Shown here one piece after another: positions 11,221 to 22,219 of a DNA stretch of 64,000 nt. Below the pieces are notes generated by a model that did not search any database, was not told the origin of the DNA, and saw only the letters and a program-made list of their open reading frames with translations. The position numbers and the translations under genes are program-made. How positions within the stretch are numbered: position 1 is the stretch's first letter; every line of letters starts with the position of its first letter. Source of the DNA: Melitaea cinxia (Eukaryota > Arthropoda > Insecta > Lepidoptera > Nymphalidae); the NCBI RefSeq assembly GCF_905220565.1, contig NC_059397.1:19407001-19471000 (forward strand), in the 5' to 3' direction.

Positions 11221-11464
11221 ACGCTCCGGATGGTGCGTCGGCCCTAAGACAGGGCCAGCAAATTAATTCAGCTCTTCCCCTAGGAGCGGGAGGCTCCAGG
11301 CCTCCGATGCCAAACATTCGACGTGATTCAGAGCTCCAGGGGAGCCCTAGTCTTCCCACCAACCAAATAGAGGCCACACAATGTTGTGAACCCGAGTCCA
11401 ACAAGGCGCGAGATGTTAGACAGTCGCCCTTCGGGTTGTACACCTGCACTGAGGCTGTCTGCAA
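11189..11464 (-). pseudogene. BEL/Pao aspartic protease fragment
   Basis: The frame contains LLQTASVQV upstream, then the active-site motif ALLDSGSQHC, then FGIGGLEPPAPRG, as in retroviral-type proteases of BEL/Pao elements. It is in the same frame as gag and follows its TAG stop by 22 codons. The first codon of the listed frame is TTG, so this is not an independent gene. The last 10 or so residues run into the integrase region in the wrong frame. Confidence 0.75.
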
Positions 11465-11530
11465 AAGGACAGTTTGACAGCTTAAAGGCTCAGTGGAGGT
11501 GGCCGTGGTGGGAGATAGGGCGGCAGCTAC

Positions 11531-13291
11531 CTAGTTGGAGCTGCCTCCATCGGACCAGTCCTCGCGCCGGGGGTCCTCGTAGCGGCAGTCAAGTGACAAC
11601 TCGACCACCGGCGGCAAGGTAGCGCTAAGCGGAGAGGCCCGGAACTCAGAGGGCCCCGGCCTAGCGGGCCGGGACAGATAAGAGGTCCTAGGGACCTGGT
11701 AAGGTCGCCGACTCCGACCAAGGGGGGGAGGGTGGCGCTCCAATCGCGGCCACTTAGCTAAGGGAGGAGACAGTAATCTTGACGACAGCTGAGTGGCGGC
11801 GAACTCTCTCTCGACCCGCTGAGAAGGGGGGGTGCAGACCCCCCCGCCCCTGGCAGGGTGACCCCCCAACTGCTCAGGGGAATGTCCCCTGTTCAAGCCG
11901 GGGGAGCAGTGGTTGGTGGGCGAGCGAGAAGCGTCACGCGCCAGAGGGGGCTGACTAGCGCCCCCGCCCGTGGCAGAGGCGCGGTCGGAAGGAGCGCGAG
12001 GAGGAGCGCTGAACGGGCCCAGGCACAAGACCTCATGATGAGGACCCGAGCAGTGCGGACAGGGCCGCTGGTGCGGACAGTCCCTTTGCAAGTGCCGCTC
12101 CAAACAAGAGAAGCACCAGCGGCGATCGCGAGCTATGTTCCGCCTCGCCTTGGCGGGCTTAGCCCGCAGCTTAGGGCAAGCCGCGGCCCGGTGCTCCGAC
12201 CCGCGGCAGTAGTTGCAGTTAGTAGGAGGAGGAGGAGATTCCCTGGCCACTAGGCCTGTATATGTAGGGAGAGGGCGGCGCCCTCCGGAAGGAGCTCCAG
12301 CTGCCTTCCGCGGTGTCGGCGATGACCTCCCGGGCGGGTTGAGCCCCTCAGATGCCCTGGAGGTGCCAGCAGCGCCCGCCGCGTTTGCGACCTGCCTACA
12401 CCGTTGCTCTAAAAAGAGCAGCAGGTCTCTAAAAGACGGGATATGATCCGCTCCGTCCCCGCCATACCTCTCCTCAAAATGGATCCGCAGATTGAGGGGT
12501 AGGCGGGACAGTACGAGGTGGAGCAACAAAAAAGATCCTCCGGCCCCTTCGTCGACCGGAAGCTCCAGACGCCTCAGCGAATTGCACGCGACTACGACAG
12601 GATTAATAATATCCTGACGTAGCCTCGTCCTGTCAGTCAGTAGCGGGAGATTCAGAAGCTGTCGGGCATATTCGTCAGCCAGCAGCCGGGTGTTTGCGTA
12701 CCTCCTCTCTAGGAGATCTCTTGCGATCAAGTAGGAGTCGTCGGCCAACTTCAAGTGACCAACGACCGCAAGGGCCTCCCCTTCAAGAGAAGAGACCAGG
12801 TACGCCATTTTTTGACCGAGGGACAAGTCCCCCCGGGCGTGGACTAAGCTATCAAAGAGGCCTATGAAGGCCAGCCACTCACCAATAGCACCCGAGAACT
12901 TGGGCAAGTCCAATGTGGGCAACTTACCTAATAGCTCAGCTTGAGCTGGATTCCGCCGCGGAGACTCCAGTTTCGCCAGACCCTCCATCTGGCTCTCACG
13001 CGCCTCATGCGCCAGCTTGCCCCTTGCCTCAACCAAGTCGTCCGTGAAGTCGACGAATTGCTCATAATCCCGACGAGCGGAGTCCTTGACTCCGCTCTCC
13101 ACATCCGCAGACAAAAGCTCAGTGTATGCGCTCTCGACCAAGGCCAGTCGATCCCGAACCTGATCCGCTCGCTGCGCTAAATTATACACTCGGTCGGCGC
13201 GCCCGATCAATGTGTGGGCATGCGCCGCCCAGCGCAGCTGCTCCTGAATTATCAGCGCAGGTGCCTTGGGTTGCTTGTGAGACGGCATCAT
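11531..13291 (-). CDS. gag: BEL/Pao Gag polyprotein
   Basis: It would package element RNA into virus-like particles. The open frame extends to 13447, but its first 52 residues are Cys/Tyr-rich translation of the leader. The likely start is one of two adjacent ATGs at 13289-13291 and 13286-13288, followed by PSHKQPKAPAL. The middle (LPKFSGAIGEWLAFIGLFDS, then GEALAVVGHLKL and LLERRYAN) fits the DUF1759 Gag domain. Near the C-terminus are three zinc knuckles: CNYCRGSEHRAAAC (CX2CX4HX4C), CFSCLERHLQRDC and CPHCSGPHHEVLC. About 586 residues is a normal Gag length. The frame ends in TAG at 11531-11533, and the protease frame continues in phase beyond it. Confidence 0.85.
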   Translation of the reverse strand: MMPSHKQPKAPALIIQEQLRWAAHAHTLIGRADRVYNLAQRADQVRDRLALVESAYTELLSADVESGVKDSARRDYEQFVDFTDDLVEARGKLAHEARESQMEGLAKLESPRRNPAQAELLGKLPTLDLPKFSGAIGEWLAFIGLFDSLVHARGDLSLGQKMAYLVSSLEGEALAVVGHLKLADDSYLIARDLLERRYANTRLLADEYARQLLNLPLLTDRTRLRQDIINPVVVACNSLRRLELPVDEGAGGSFLLLHLVLSRLPLNLRIHFEERYGGDGADHIPSFRDLLLFLEQRCRQVANAAGAAGTSRASEGLNPPGRSSPTPRKAAGAPSGGRRPLPTYTGLVARESPPPPTNCNYCRGSEHRAAACPKLRAKPAKARRNIARDRRWCFSCLERHLQRDCPHQRPCPHCSGPHHEVLCLGPFSAPPRAPSDRASATGGGASQPPLARDASRSPTNHCSPGLNRGHSPEQLGGHPARGGGVCTPPSQRVEREFAATQLSSRLLSPPLAKWPRLERHPPPLGRSRRPYQVPRTSYLSRPARPGPSEFRASPLSATLPPVVELSLDCRYEDPRREDWSDGGSSN

Positions 13292-13538
13292 ATATAACGA
13301 TAAACAAATGCAGTGATATAAATTCCAACAACCAATACAACAATAAAAAATACAGATACAATACGATACAAAATCACAGCAATAATTACAGTAATAACAG
13401 TAAGAAAATATAAACAGTAAAAAAATATATATAGGGATGTGCCACACAGGCTAGACCTACCCGAAGCTACTCAAAATACAAATACCTAAACCAATATAAC
13501 CCCTATCAGTTAAACTCACGCAGCTCAAGGCGTGGGGG

Positions 13539-13598
13539 GCTCTGCTACCAAAATGTTACGGCAACCACGCTCTGCTACCAAAATGTTACGGCCCTAGC
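13539..13598 (-). repeat. 30-bp tandem duplication spanning primer binding site and LTR edge
   Basis: 'gctctgctaccaaaatgtta' followed by 'cggcaaccac' occurs from 13539. It repeats from 13569, where the second unit runs into the LTR. On the minus strand each unit reads LTR end ...GTAACA, then TTTTGGTAGCAGAGC, a primer-binding-site-like sequence starting TGG. The site is thus present twice. Confidence 0.75.
13570..13583 (-). other. Candidate tRNA primer binding site
   Basis: Directly inside the 5' LTR the minus strand reads TTTTGGTAGCAGAGC. The TGG would pair with the CCA end of a tRNA. I cannot name the tRNA from sequence alone. Confidence 0.6.
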
Positions 13599-14565
13599 CA
13601 GTCCAGCAGAGCCTCAGAGGTCGGGGCCCATCAGCGACCTCCCGGCGGACTGCCTAGGGTCGGGTACGGAATACCTATGGCGATCAGGATATGCGGCGTG
13701 AGCAATCCAATACAAAAAAGGGGTTGAAAAATAAGAAGGAAATTGCACTTACCTTCGAAGGGCAGCTAGGGTCTATTGGGATCGAAGATCGCCAGGGAAC
13801 GTGTGTAGGTCGTGTGGTGTGGTGTGACGTTAAGTGTAAGATAGGTGTCCTGACAGTCCCCGAGAAGGAGGCCCCAGGCCCCCAGACTTCGATAGTGAGT
13901 AGACACTCCCAGTCACTCGCCAGCAGACACGTCACAGAATTGATTATAACGAAATAAATAACTCAGTCAATACACAAGCAGTTACAGTCACAAGCACAGC
14001 AACAATATTTACAGTTACCAAATAAACCGTTAGATATATTCACAGGACCGCGTGCGGTCACGCCAGCAAAGAGTCCAAACCCAACATTGGGGTTCTCATA
14101 AAGCGACACAGAAAATTGCGTTCGTGCAGAGCGAACTCGAGACTTTACAGTTAAGTTATAAGTACAGCAATTAAAACGGTAGCAGTAAAGTAAGTAAGTA
14201 AGTAAGCAGTTAATAAACCACGAGGCACGCGCAAAACAATAAGTCCAACAATGGGAACTGGCCGGCCGTCGAGCAGCGATACGGCCACACCTTGCAGAGC
14301 GGACGCGAGACTATATTCGCCGTATCGAGCAGCGATACGTCCGCTACCGTGAGAGCGGAAACGAGACTGTTCGCCGCTAAGCGGCGCGGGCGACGGCGAC
14401 GGCGGGGGGCCGTGCCACCTGGCGATATCACCGATGAAGCCCATACAGAAAAAAGCGTCGCTAACGCAGCGAAATGGTATTACAAAATCATAAGTAATAA
14501 ATGACAGAGCCACGGTTAAACTAAACCCTAAGGCAATCGCTCTAAGGCGCGATTTGGCCTAAACA
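13584..14565 (-). repeat. BEL/Pao LTR (5' LTR of the minus-strand element)
   Basis: It is a 982-bp repeat of 9866-10847 with no difference found by eye. It should hold the promoter for the minus-strand transcript, but I could not pin down a TATA box. Confidence 0.92.
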
Positions 14566-14570
14566 ACTAC
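14566..14570. other. Target-site duplication ACTAC, right
   Basis: It is the partner of 9861-9865. Confidence 0.9.
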
Positions 14571-15635
14571 ATTTCCCTTTTTCCGGAGTTCACAAACATT
14601 CCCCCAAACGACTTCCTTGCTTTTATCTCATTAATAGTTCGTGATAAGAAAATAATACGAAAACTTTAAAATAATCGACCCCTCGACTTCCTAACCGCCT
14701 TCACGTGTGATAATTGACTGATCAATTTTTTTCCAAAAATTCTAAATAAAAGGGAAAAAGTAGGAAGCGTTCATACTAATATATCATTTGGATATGTTTG
14801 ATAACCTTGTTATATAACCCTTACATATAAATTTTAAATGTAAAACGGCATTTGATAATTTTTTTTATAATTTCTTATTTCTTTTTATTTTTTCTATAAT
14901 TTTTTTCTTTTTTTTGTTGCAAGTATAAAGTGGTGAAATAAATATTCGAATAAATTTATGACTCACAACCTTATAATTAATGTAATAAAGATTTAAAAAA
15001 GTCTTATTTCCTCCATTTAAAATTCATTTAAAATATTTTTTTCGATGCTTTTAGCGATAATTCAAACAAATTTCATTTATTAGCGCCGCGTAGATTTTTA
15101 TTTTCAGCTGAAATTGTTCGAGTTTACTTTAGTGAACAGCGCTGTAGCCTGAAATAAAAATTCAACAAAAGTCGGAAACACCTTCATTTCACGTTATTTT
15201 GAACACTGCCAAATTATTGCATACAAAGAATGTATATAAAAAAAAATACAATATTTTTAGTCTCTGTATTGTATTGGAGACTTGTTAAAAATGTATGTAT
15301 GACGTCTGAGTTTTATATTAAATATATTTCAGGGGATTTTTATGAATTATTTTTTTATAGTCATGTATGATGGCTATACAATGTCTAATGTACAGTCTGC
15401 GTGATGACTGTTACTATTATTGCATTTTGCTATTATTATTATTGTATCATTCGATAATTATTATATATTTTTATAAATCGTTCTGAATAAAATAAAGGCG
15501 TTAAGATAATTTTGTAAGGTGTTTTTTTTTTATTTTTATCGATAAAAAAATCATAAAAAAAAACCCGAATTATTATTTTCTTGATACCTTGAATAGAACT
15601 TGAAATTATTTTATGATAAAATTATTTTATAATAT
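14571..15635. other. AT-rich intergenic DNA, nothing recognised
   Basis: It is AT-rich with many T runs, with no supported gene or repeat family. Confidence 0.5.
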
Positions 15636-15639
15636 GGAA

Positions 15640-15707
15640 CTTCGTTCCTATCTGGTGTCCCACGACACCACACTTCGTTCCTATCTGGTGTCCCACTACA
15701 CCACACA
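15640..15707 (+). repeat. Short tandem duplication of a family G-like terminus
   Basis: The block 'acttcgttcctatctggtgt' followed by 'cccacgacaccac' is present twice in tandem, the second copy with one change. A single related block sits at 7170-7200. Confidence 0.7.
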
Positions 15708-16174
15708 ATACACAAAAAACATACAGTCGAAATGAGAACCTCCCTTTTTCTTAGAATTGATTAAATATGGCACTGTTTCTTATGATTGAGAATCAGAAGC
15801 CAGAAATATGCACGAGAATGCCGTACAGAAAGTATAATAATAAATAAACCGCCGGAAATGGCCGGTGACAAGCGAAGCCAGTAATATCAATCCAACGCTT
15901 AGCGCCGCGACGTTTCGATCCCTTCGGGAAACATAACAAATTTCGACAATTAGCAAATTTCCCTAATCCCCTTATCAAAGGTATTTGTTTAAGTGGAATA
16001 ATTGCTTCGCCGACAAAACGATAATTTTCGTTTTCTTCGGAATCGACAGCGTTAAACGTTTTACACGTTAATTTTCTTGTTTCACTACTTTCACTCGTAA
16101 AATGGAGTTATCTACAATATTATGTATGTTGAATGTTATAAACCGCAACAGTAGTTGAATGGAATGCAAAATTT

Positions 16175-16535
16175 TAACCGAGGTAAAGCACAGCAGGAAA
16201 TATCGTTCTCAAAACATGGAGCAGCTCGACTGGGGAAGTACCTCCACCTTACAGAAGATCACAGCTAAATAATACTGCTTTCAAGTAGTGTTGTATTCCT
16301 GTTGGTAAGTACGGTAACCAGATCTCCTGGGAGTAATTGGGGATAAGGCCGGCAAAGCTTCTGGTGTTGCAGACGTCTATAGGCTACGGTTTTGTGATGA
16401 TCAAAGTGACGAGAGCGCCTGGGGGATTTGGGGTAAGGTAGGTAACGCGTTTGCGATCTGGTTTTGCAGATGTTTATAAGCTACGGTAATCGCTTGCCAT
16501 TGGGAGAGTCGTACGCTTGTTTGCCGACCTAGTTG
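16175..16535 (+). repeat. Repeat family C, copy C1
   Basis: It carries the family blocks 'cttacagaagatcacagcta', 'aatactgctttcaag', 'tgttcctgttggtaagta'-like sequence, 'ggtgttgcagacgtctatag', 'gtacgcttgtttgccgacct' and 'agttg'. An internal part resembling 'ctgggggatttgggg..aagctacggtaa' appears twice, so this copy is partly duplicated. It is a non-coding, SINE- or MITE-like family with six copies in the window. Confidence 0.75.
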
Positions 16536-18093
16536 AATACAGTTAAAACAGTTTTTTTTTTTTTAAAACATTACTGCGTGGTTTCTTGCTAATTTTTCTT
16601 CGCAGAAACTACATTACGAATTGGTGGTAGCTTCATTATTAAAAATTTTTAATCGTTTATGTAGCAGATACACACGCAAAAGTCATGTTAGAGAACAAAA
16701 TGTATCATCAGCATATGTACGACACGGTTACAACCTGATCATTGTAAATCACCTTTTGACTTATAGTATTTTTTTTATTAGATTATATATTATTTTTCAT
16801 AAGAAATGCGATTGCGGGAAAATCAATACCTTAAAATATAGATAGTATTAGTGGGTACTTGTGTGAAGATCAAGGTTGAAGTGAGGTGAGGGCCCTCCGC
16901 TCTAGAGACTATTTCTTATTCATGAGAAGGTTTTGTGAGAGGAATCAATTTTAGCTTATAGAATATGAGGCTGTTATGAACGTTTAGAAATATGCTATGA
17001 CCGTAGTATTTTATATGTTTATTAAATATATTATTTTATTTATATATTTATTTATTTATTTCCGTATTTACACAACATATTCAAGTAACAAGTGACAAAA
17101 AAGGAACAATCAGTTTCTAGGTGTAATTTGAAACCAATTACTATTATGATCTCTACTTCTCCTAGCTAGGTAGCTGAGCTATCTGTATTAAGGAGAAGAG
17201 ATTTGCCTCCCAAGAATTCTACAATTTTTACTTTTCATAGTTTGCCACGAGTTGTTCAGAGTTCAAAGTTACATTATAGATTATAAAGTTACATTACGTT
17301 CTACAAAAGATAACATACATAATTTTTAATATTAAGTAGGTTAAGAGTGAAATAATAAAAAACAAAAAACAAAAAATGAAATAAAATAGTAATTTTGTAA
17401 CAGATATGTCTTCATGATTTCAACTAAGAGTTACCAATATGTATTTGTGTGTGCGTGTATGTAAGTGTATGTTGGTATATGTGTATGTTTGTGTTTTTGT
17501 GTATGTTTGTGTGTGTGCAAGTATGCTGATATGTCTTATTAAATAGATATTTACTTGCATTATATAAAGGTTCTTCGTATATATTATCACACATGTCCTA
17601 AGTAATTAATAATAAATAAACGAACATACGTTTATCAACTTTTTTTATTATATAACAAATTCCAATTGAGTAAGATCTTTTGATGCAAACAATACACAAA
17701 CACGGCATTTTTAAACAGTAATGTCACGAGTGGAAATCGATACCGCGAAATAGTTTACGTATTTTAATTTTTTTTTTTTTCAGAATTGTGTACGCCTTAT
17801 TTCAAGGACCAGTTGATGCGTTTTTTTCGAAAGTTATTCGAAAGTTAGTTTTCTTTAAATAGCGATTTAAAATATTGTGTTCTGAATCACAGGAATGATG
17901 TAGCACAAACGTTGATATGGACAAAATACACATACATAATAAGTTTCGAAGAACTGCCCCAAATTGAACACTTTTTTATCTATTTCATTTTCAGTTTGTT
18001 CATTAAAGTTTTTATAAACTTAATTTTAAAAGAAATCGCCACGAAAAAAAAAATGTAGCGTTTATAAGTTCGCCGAGACAACATATATATATA
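16536..18093. other. AT-rich intergenic DNA
   Basis: There is a TG-rich simple stretch at about 17440-17520 and no gene. The frame at 16621-16845 starts with TTG and has no recognisable motif. Confidence 0.5.
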
Positions 18094-18317
18094 CTAGCTG
18101 ATTCCGCAAAAGTTGTTTTGCCATATGTATATGTTATTAACCCCTTAAACCCCCCCCCCCCCTAATAAGGGGTTATTACTCAGGTGGATGAAAAAAATAT
18201 GTTGTTCTATTCTCAAACCTACCCAATATGTACACAAAATTTCATGAGAATCGGTCAAGCCGTTTCGGAGGAGTTAACTACAAACACCGCGACACGAGAA
18301 TTTTATATATTAGAAGA
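18094..18317 (-). mobile_element. Short non-autonomous Helitron, copy H3
   Basis: On the minus strand it begins TCTTCTAATATATAAAATTC, directly after A. It ends ...GGAATCAGCTAG directly before T, which are the Helitron hallmarks (5' TC, 3' CTAG, A^T target). The interior includes 'aagccgtttcggaggagtta' on the plus strand and a C14 run flanked by 'cccctta'/'taagggg', which can pair. It has no coding capacity. Confidence 0.8.
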
Positions 18318-19529
18318 TAAGATCGCGTTAAATCAACGCTTTCACTATTTTTAAGAACGCAACGCAACACCATTTAAAGAACCATTTGTATCTAAAATAC
18401 ATGGATCATAACAAAAATAACTTACGCCGTGAATTCTAAATCAAAATCTCTCATAAAAGGCTATCTTGATATTAACTTCGTGATTTATTGCATACTTCTG
18501 TTTATTATGGCGGAGAGTATCGCTCCTTTGGCGTTCAAGAGTGAAGCAAACAAGCCTTTTGAAACAAGATAAATGAAAATCGGAGAGATGAATTTCAGCT
18601 CCGAATAAATGTTCCAATTAAATACTCGTATTTGATGGTCTTAAAGGCTATTAAAAGTTTTAAAATATTAATTACTTTGAAAATAAACTATCAATGTTTT
18701 GATATGATGTAGGGTCGAGTTTCAAAAGGAATATGTTTATATACTTTAAGTACATTTGATTCCAATGAAACATATTCAATTTATTAGCTGGACTTGTATG
18801 TTTATTACACATTTAAACCTCTCTTTTTAAGTAATTTTACTGAATTTAAGAATAAAAAGAATCCAGAATCCCAGTTTGTAGTATGGATTACACACCAACG
18901 TTACAGACCAACGTTAATGATGATTATTATTTAAGTAGTTTTGGTGATTAAGGTAAATAAAAAAATGAACAAAGGTTAACTTATATGCAAAAATTACAAT
19001 ATATAGATATGCTTCAGTATCAATTGTGGAAGAACGCTACAATAACAATTTTTTTTTGTTACATTTTTAAAGTAAAATTTCTTTACGCACACTTTATTTG
19101 GGGAGTAAGCTGGTGAATGCGTGACGAGAGCGTTACGAGAAGTGTGATAGGGCGAGGCGAACAGAAATTGAGAGAGAGATATAAGGTAGTGAAGACAGAA
19201 ATAGAGAGAGTTACGATTCGTATATTACTGTAAAAGCTTTTTTTCAGTCGTGTGGTCTAAAGCACATGTGTTATTTTTATATAAATAAGCAAAGTAGGTT
19301 AAAAATTGCTATTATTATGAACAAGATATTTTATACGTAGAAGAATTTTTAATGTGTTTACTAAAGTTAACGCCACGCCCGGAACCGATCACTTTACACT
19401 TTGTGCCATGAGTTAAAACTGTACAGTAATTGTACACTCATTCACCTTTGGAAAGTCACTCTCGGATCAGGGATCTACTTTAAGGTAAAGGAGGTTAACG
19501 GCAACTTTTAGAGCTTTAATAAGTCTTTT
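18318..19529. other. AT-rich intergenic DNA, nothing recognised
   Basis: No family repeat or gene was found. Confidence 0.45.
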
Positions 19530-19542
19530 TAAATAATAGTTT

Positions 19543-19867
19543 TACTCGCTTCGGCCTGTAATATCCCACTGCTGGCCATAGGCGTCTTTTCCCCACGTAA
19601 GAGAAGGATCAGAGCTTAATCCACCACGTTGCTCCAACGCGGTGGATTGGCGGATATATTCCCTACTATGCGTAACGATCGCTATCAGGTGTACATGATA
19701 ACAAGCAGGTTCGACAGCTAAACATACTCTCCGAGACAAGGACAACCTGACCGGAAATTAATATTTGTATAAACACAAATATCCACTCCGAGCGGGAGTC
19801 GACCTCGCGACCGTCGGCGTTTAGACGCCGCCAACACGGCACACGCACCATTACATCCAAGCAGTCG
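19543..19867 (-). mobile_element. tRNA-derived SINE, family B (head type II), full length
   Basis: Read on the minus strand it has a tRNA-like head (box A region 'ggatgtaatggtgcg', box B 'gaggtcgactcccgc'). 'ggagtggatatttgtg' and the common family B body follow, ending 'gggatattacaggccgaagc'. A 13-bp duplication, 'taaataatagttt', flanks it at 19530-19542 and 19868-19880. It defines the complete second version of family B. Confidence 0.88.
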
Positions 19868-20164
19868 TAAATAATAGTTTAAGCTTTTTAAAGTGCCTCT
19901 CTTTCAAAAGCCCGGGGTAAGATAAAAACTTATGTTAGGCGTCTAGAAACATCCATAACACATCTAAAAATTTCATACTAGATAAACAACTTTTTTGTTT
20001 TTATTACGAATATTTTCCATAAAGCGATAGAGACAATTTCAATAGAAACTATGGTAAATAACGCTAGCTATGGTACATTTACATTTCGTTAATGAAACAT
20101 TACTCATACATTTCTGGCATAAATGACATGCTACCAAAGATCTAAGGGTATCTAAGATAGAGTC

Positions 20165-20245
20165 TCGCTGGCTCCAGCCTATCGCAGTCCACTGCTGGGT
20201 GGAGGCTTCCCTAAACTCGCTCCAAACTTCACAGTCTTCCCGCTA
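20165..20245 (-). repeat. Fragment of an RTE or SINE 3' end
   Basis: 'cagcctatcgcagtccactg' followed by 'ctgggtggaggc' is the inverted RTE-type 3' terminus. The upstream part is decayed. Confidence 0.5.
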
Positions 20246-20363
20246 GAAGTTAGAGGTATATAAAAATTAATAATAATCGTATATTCTTTATTATACACCA
20301 AAAAATTAAAATAGTTTACAAAAATAAGAAAAAGTATAAGAGGCGATCTTATAACTCACTCAT

Positions 20364-20692
20364 TTCAGCCTATTGCAGTCCACTGCTAGACATAGGCCTC
20401 CACAAGTTTGCGCCAAAAATGGCGTGAACTCATATATGTTGCCCATAGTCACTACGCTGGGCAGGCGGGTTGGTGACCGCAAGCCTGACTTTGTAACACC
20501 GAAGACGCTGCTGCCCATCTTCGGCCTTTGTATTTCAAAGCCAGCAGTTGGATGGTTATCCCTTCATCGATCGGCTTTTAAAGTTCCAAGTTGGTAGTGG
20601 AACTGTGTTATCTCTTAGTCGCCGCTTACGACACCCACGGGACGTGGCTATATGCCACATGGCTACGTTCTTAACTGCCGTAACCCACAGCT
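20364..20692 (-). mobile_element. RTE-tailed SINE, family A, copy A2
   Basis: It is collinear with the other A copies ('cactgctagacataggcct', 'cgctgggcaggcgggttgg', 'gaagacgctgctgcccatct'). The 5' end, on the right, is diverged ('cccacgggacgtggctatat'). Confidence 0.85.
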
Positions 20693-21177
20693 GATATATA
20701 ATTATTATAATACCATTTTATAATAAGAATACAAAATTAAAATATGAAAAATATACAAGTTTTTTTCAGAACTTAAAAAAATTACTCATAATTATGTTTC
20801 AATATATCGAGGCCACAGATAATTGAAATCCAGCTCTGCGTGTAACATTAATCGACAATTATTTGAACTCAAATAAAACTTATATCGAACGTGAGCTACA
20901 CACACTTATATTGAACATGAGCTAACACAAAGTTACGCAAACTTTAATTGGTTACTTGATACCACATAAAGTTCGTTCGAAGTTTGTTATTCTTTGTTAC
21001 GTGAGGTTGAAATATATAAGCTTGGTACAGCGCTCGGTGTGGCGTTGTGTCAAGTGCAGTTATTTCAATGTTATAATTTTGACACAAAATTTCAAGGAGA
21101 AATTGTTAACCTTTTTTTTTTGTTATTCTGTTGAGTAGGTAATTAAAAAAAACGTGTTTTACACAATGCTAATTATT

Positions 21178-21660
21178 ATCTATATATTAATACGTGAATC
21201 AAAAACGCGGACGGAGTAGTATGAAATTTTGCATATAGAGAAAGAGTGCAGAATGCTAATATTATTTTTAAATTGTGCTTCAGCCTGTACTATCCCACTA
21301 CTGGGCATAGGCCTCTTTCCCCATGTAGGAGAAACTGGCGGATATATTCCTACCATCCTACCTACTATGAGTAACGATCGCTATCAGGTGTACATGATAA
21401 CAGCCGGGACCGACGGCTTAACGTGCTTTCCGAGGCACGGTGGGGAGACCCACAAGGACTCCACAAACACCCAGACCACAGCAAACACCTGTATGGTCAA
21501 TACAAATGTTTGTCATGTGCGGGGATCGAACCCGCAACCGCCAGCGCAACAGCTACAATCCATGGCTGTGCCCGTTGTGACCGTTGCGCCAAAATATATT
21601 ATACATTAAATCAAAGAAAAAACTTTACACACACTACCATGTATTTGACACAGACACGCA
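21178..21660 (+). mobile_element. Helitron-like repeat H5, split by a B SINE
   Basis: It starts A|TCTATATATTAATACGTGAA and shares 'gcggacggag', 'agtatgaaatttt', 'gtgcagaatgcta', 'acattaaatca' and 'catgtatttgacaca' with 23342-23570. The match stops at 21271 and resumes at about 21597, on either side of the inserted SINE. I could not place a 3' CTAG end. Confidence 0.65.
21272..21596 (-). mobile_element. tRNA-derived SINE, family B (head type I), copy B5
   Basis: It has the 3' end ('ttcagcctgtactatcccac'), the body with a small internal deletion near 21330-21360, and a head with box B 'ggggatcgaacccgc' and the box A side 'gtgaccgttgcgcc'. It interrupts the Helitron-like repeat H5. Confidence 0.85.
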
Positions 21661-21918
21661 TATAAATAAATATAAATACATATAAATATCTTATAACATA
21701 AACACACGGTCGTCTGTTCCTATGGTAAGCAACTTAATGCTTGTGTTACAGGTAACAGCCGACTGTTATAACTATTTTTTTTTAATAAACATACATAGAA
21801 ATAATACATATATAAATATACAAATACAAATATTTTATTACACCCAGATTCAGGGTGGGAATCGAACCCGCAAACCGCAGAACAGAAAGCAGGGTCACTA
21901 CAAACTGCGCCAACGGGT
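21661..21918 (-). mobile_element. tRNA-derived SINE, family E, copy E2
   Basis: Minus-strand head: box A 'cgttggcgcagtttgtag', box B 'gcgggttcgattcccacc'. The conserved 'aacagccgac' and 'aagcaacttaatgcttgtgt' block follows, with an A/T-rich tail. Confidence 0.8.
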
Positions 21919-22219
21919 ACTCTTTTGTTTATTACAGAAGTAAAGTCTTTGACAATCAGAACCTTAATAATGTTCAGTTTTAAAATCTAAACTAATTATG
22001 GTCGAATTTCGACCACTGGACGACCACTAGTATGACCTTCATATGCACACATAGCTTTTTGTTTCTGACGTAAGGATCGTCACAACGTTCGTATAGCTGT
22101 TTTTATTCCTGTTCAGAAGTGGCATCCAAGTGTTTTTTACCCTTATTTATTTATTTATACATTTTTGCACACTAATACAAAAGTTAAAAAAAATTAAACC
22201 AATTGGTAACAAAAATAAC

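Larger units (their letters stand above)
9866..14565 (-). mobile_element. BEL/Pao LTR retrotransposon, deletion derivative
   Basis: The 4700-bp element is bounded by two 982-bp direct repeats (TG...CA) and a 5-bp duplication. The coding strand is minus, in the order gag, protease fragment, integrase fragment. Reverse transcriptase and RNase H are absent. The LTRs and interior are much GC-richer than the surroundings. The LTRs show no difference that I can find by eye, which implies a very recent insertion. With gag open but no reverse transcriptase, it was probably mobilised in trans. Confidence 0.92.

Noticed and set aside
11858..12253. Plus-strand 131-aa Arg-rich frame
   Set aside because: It is antisense to the BEL gag gene and only reflects high GC content.
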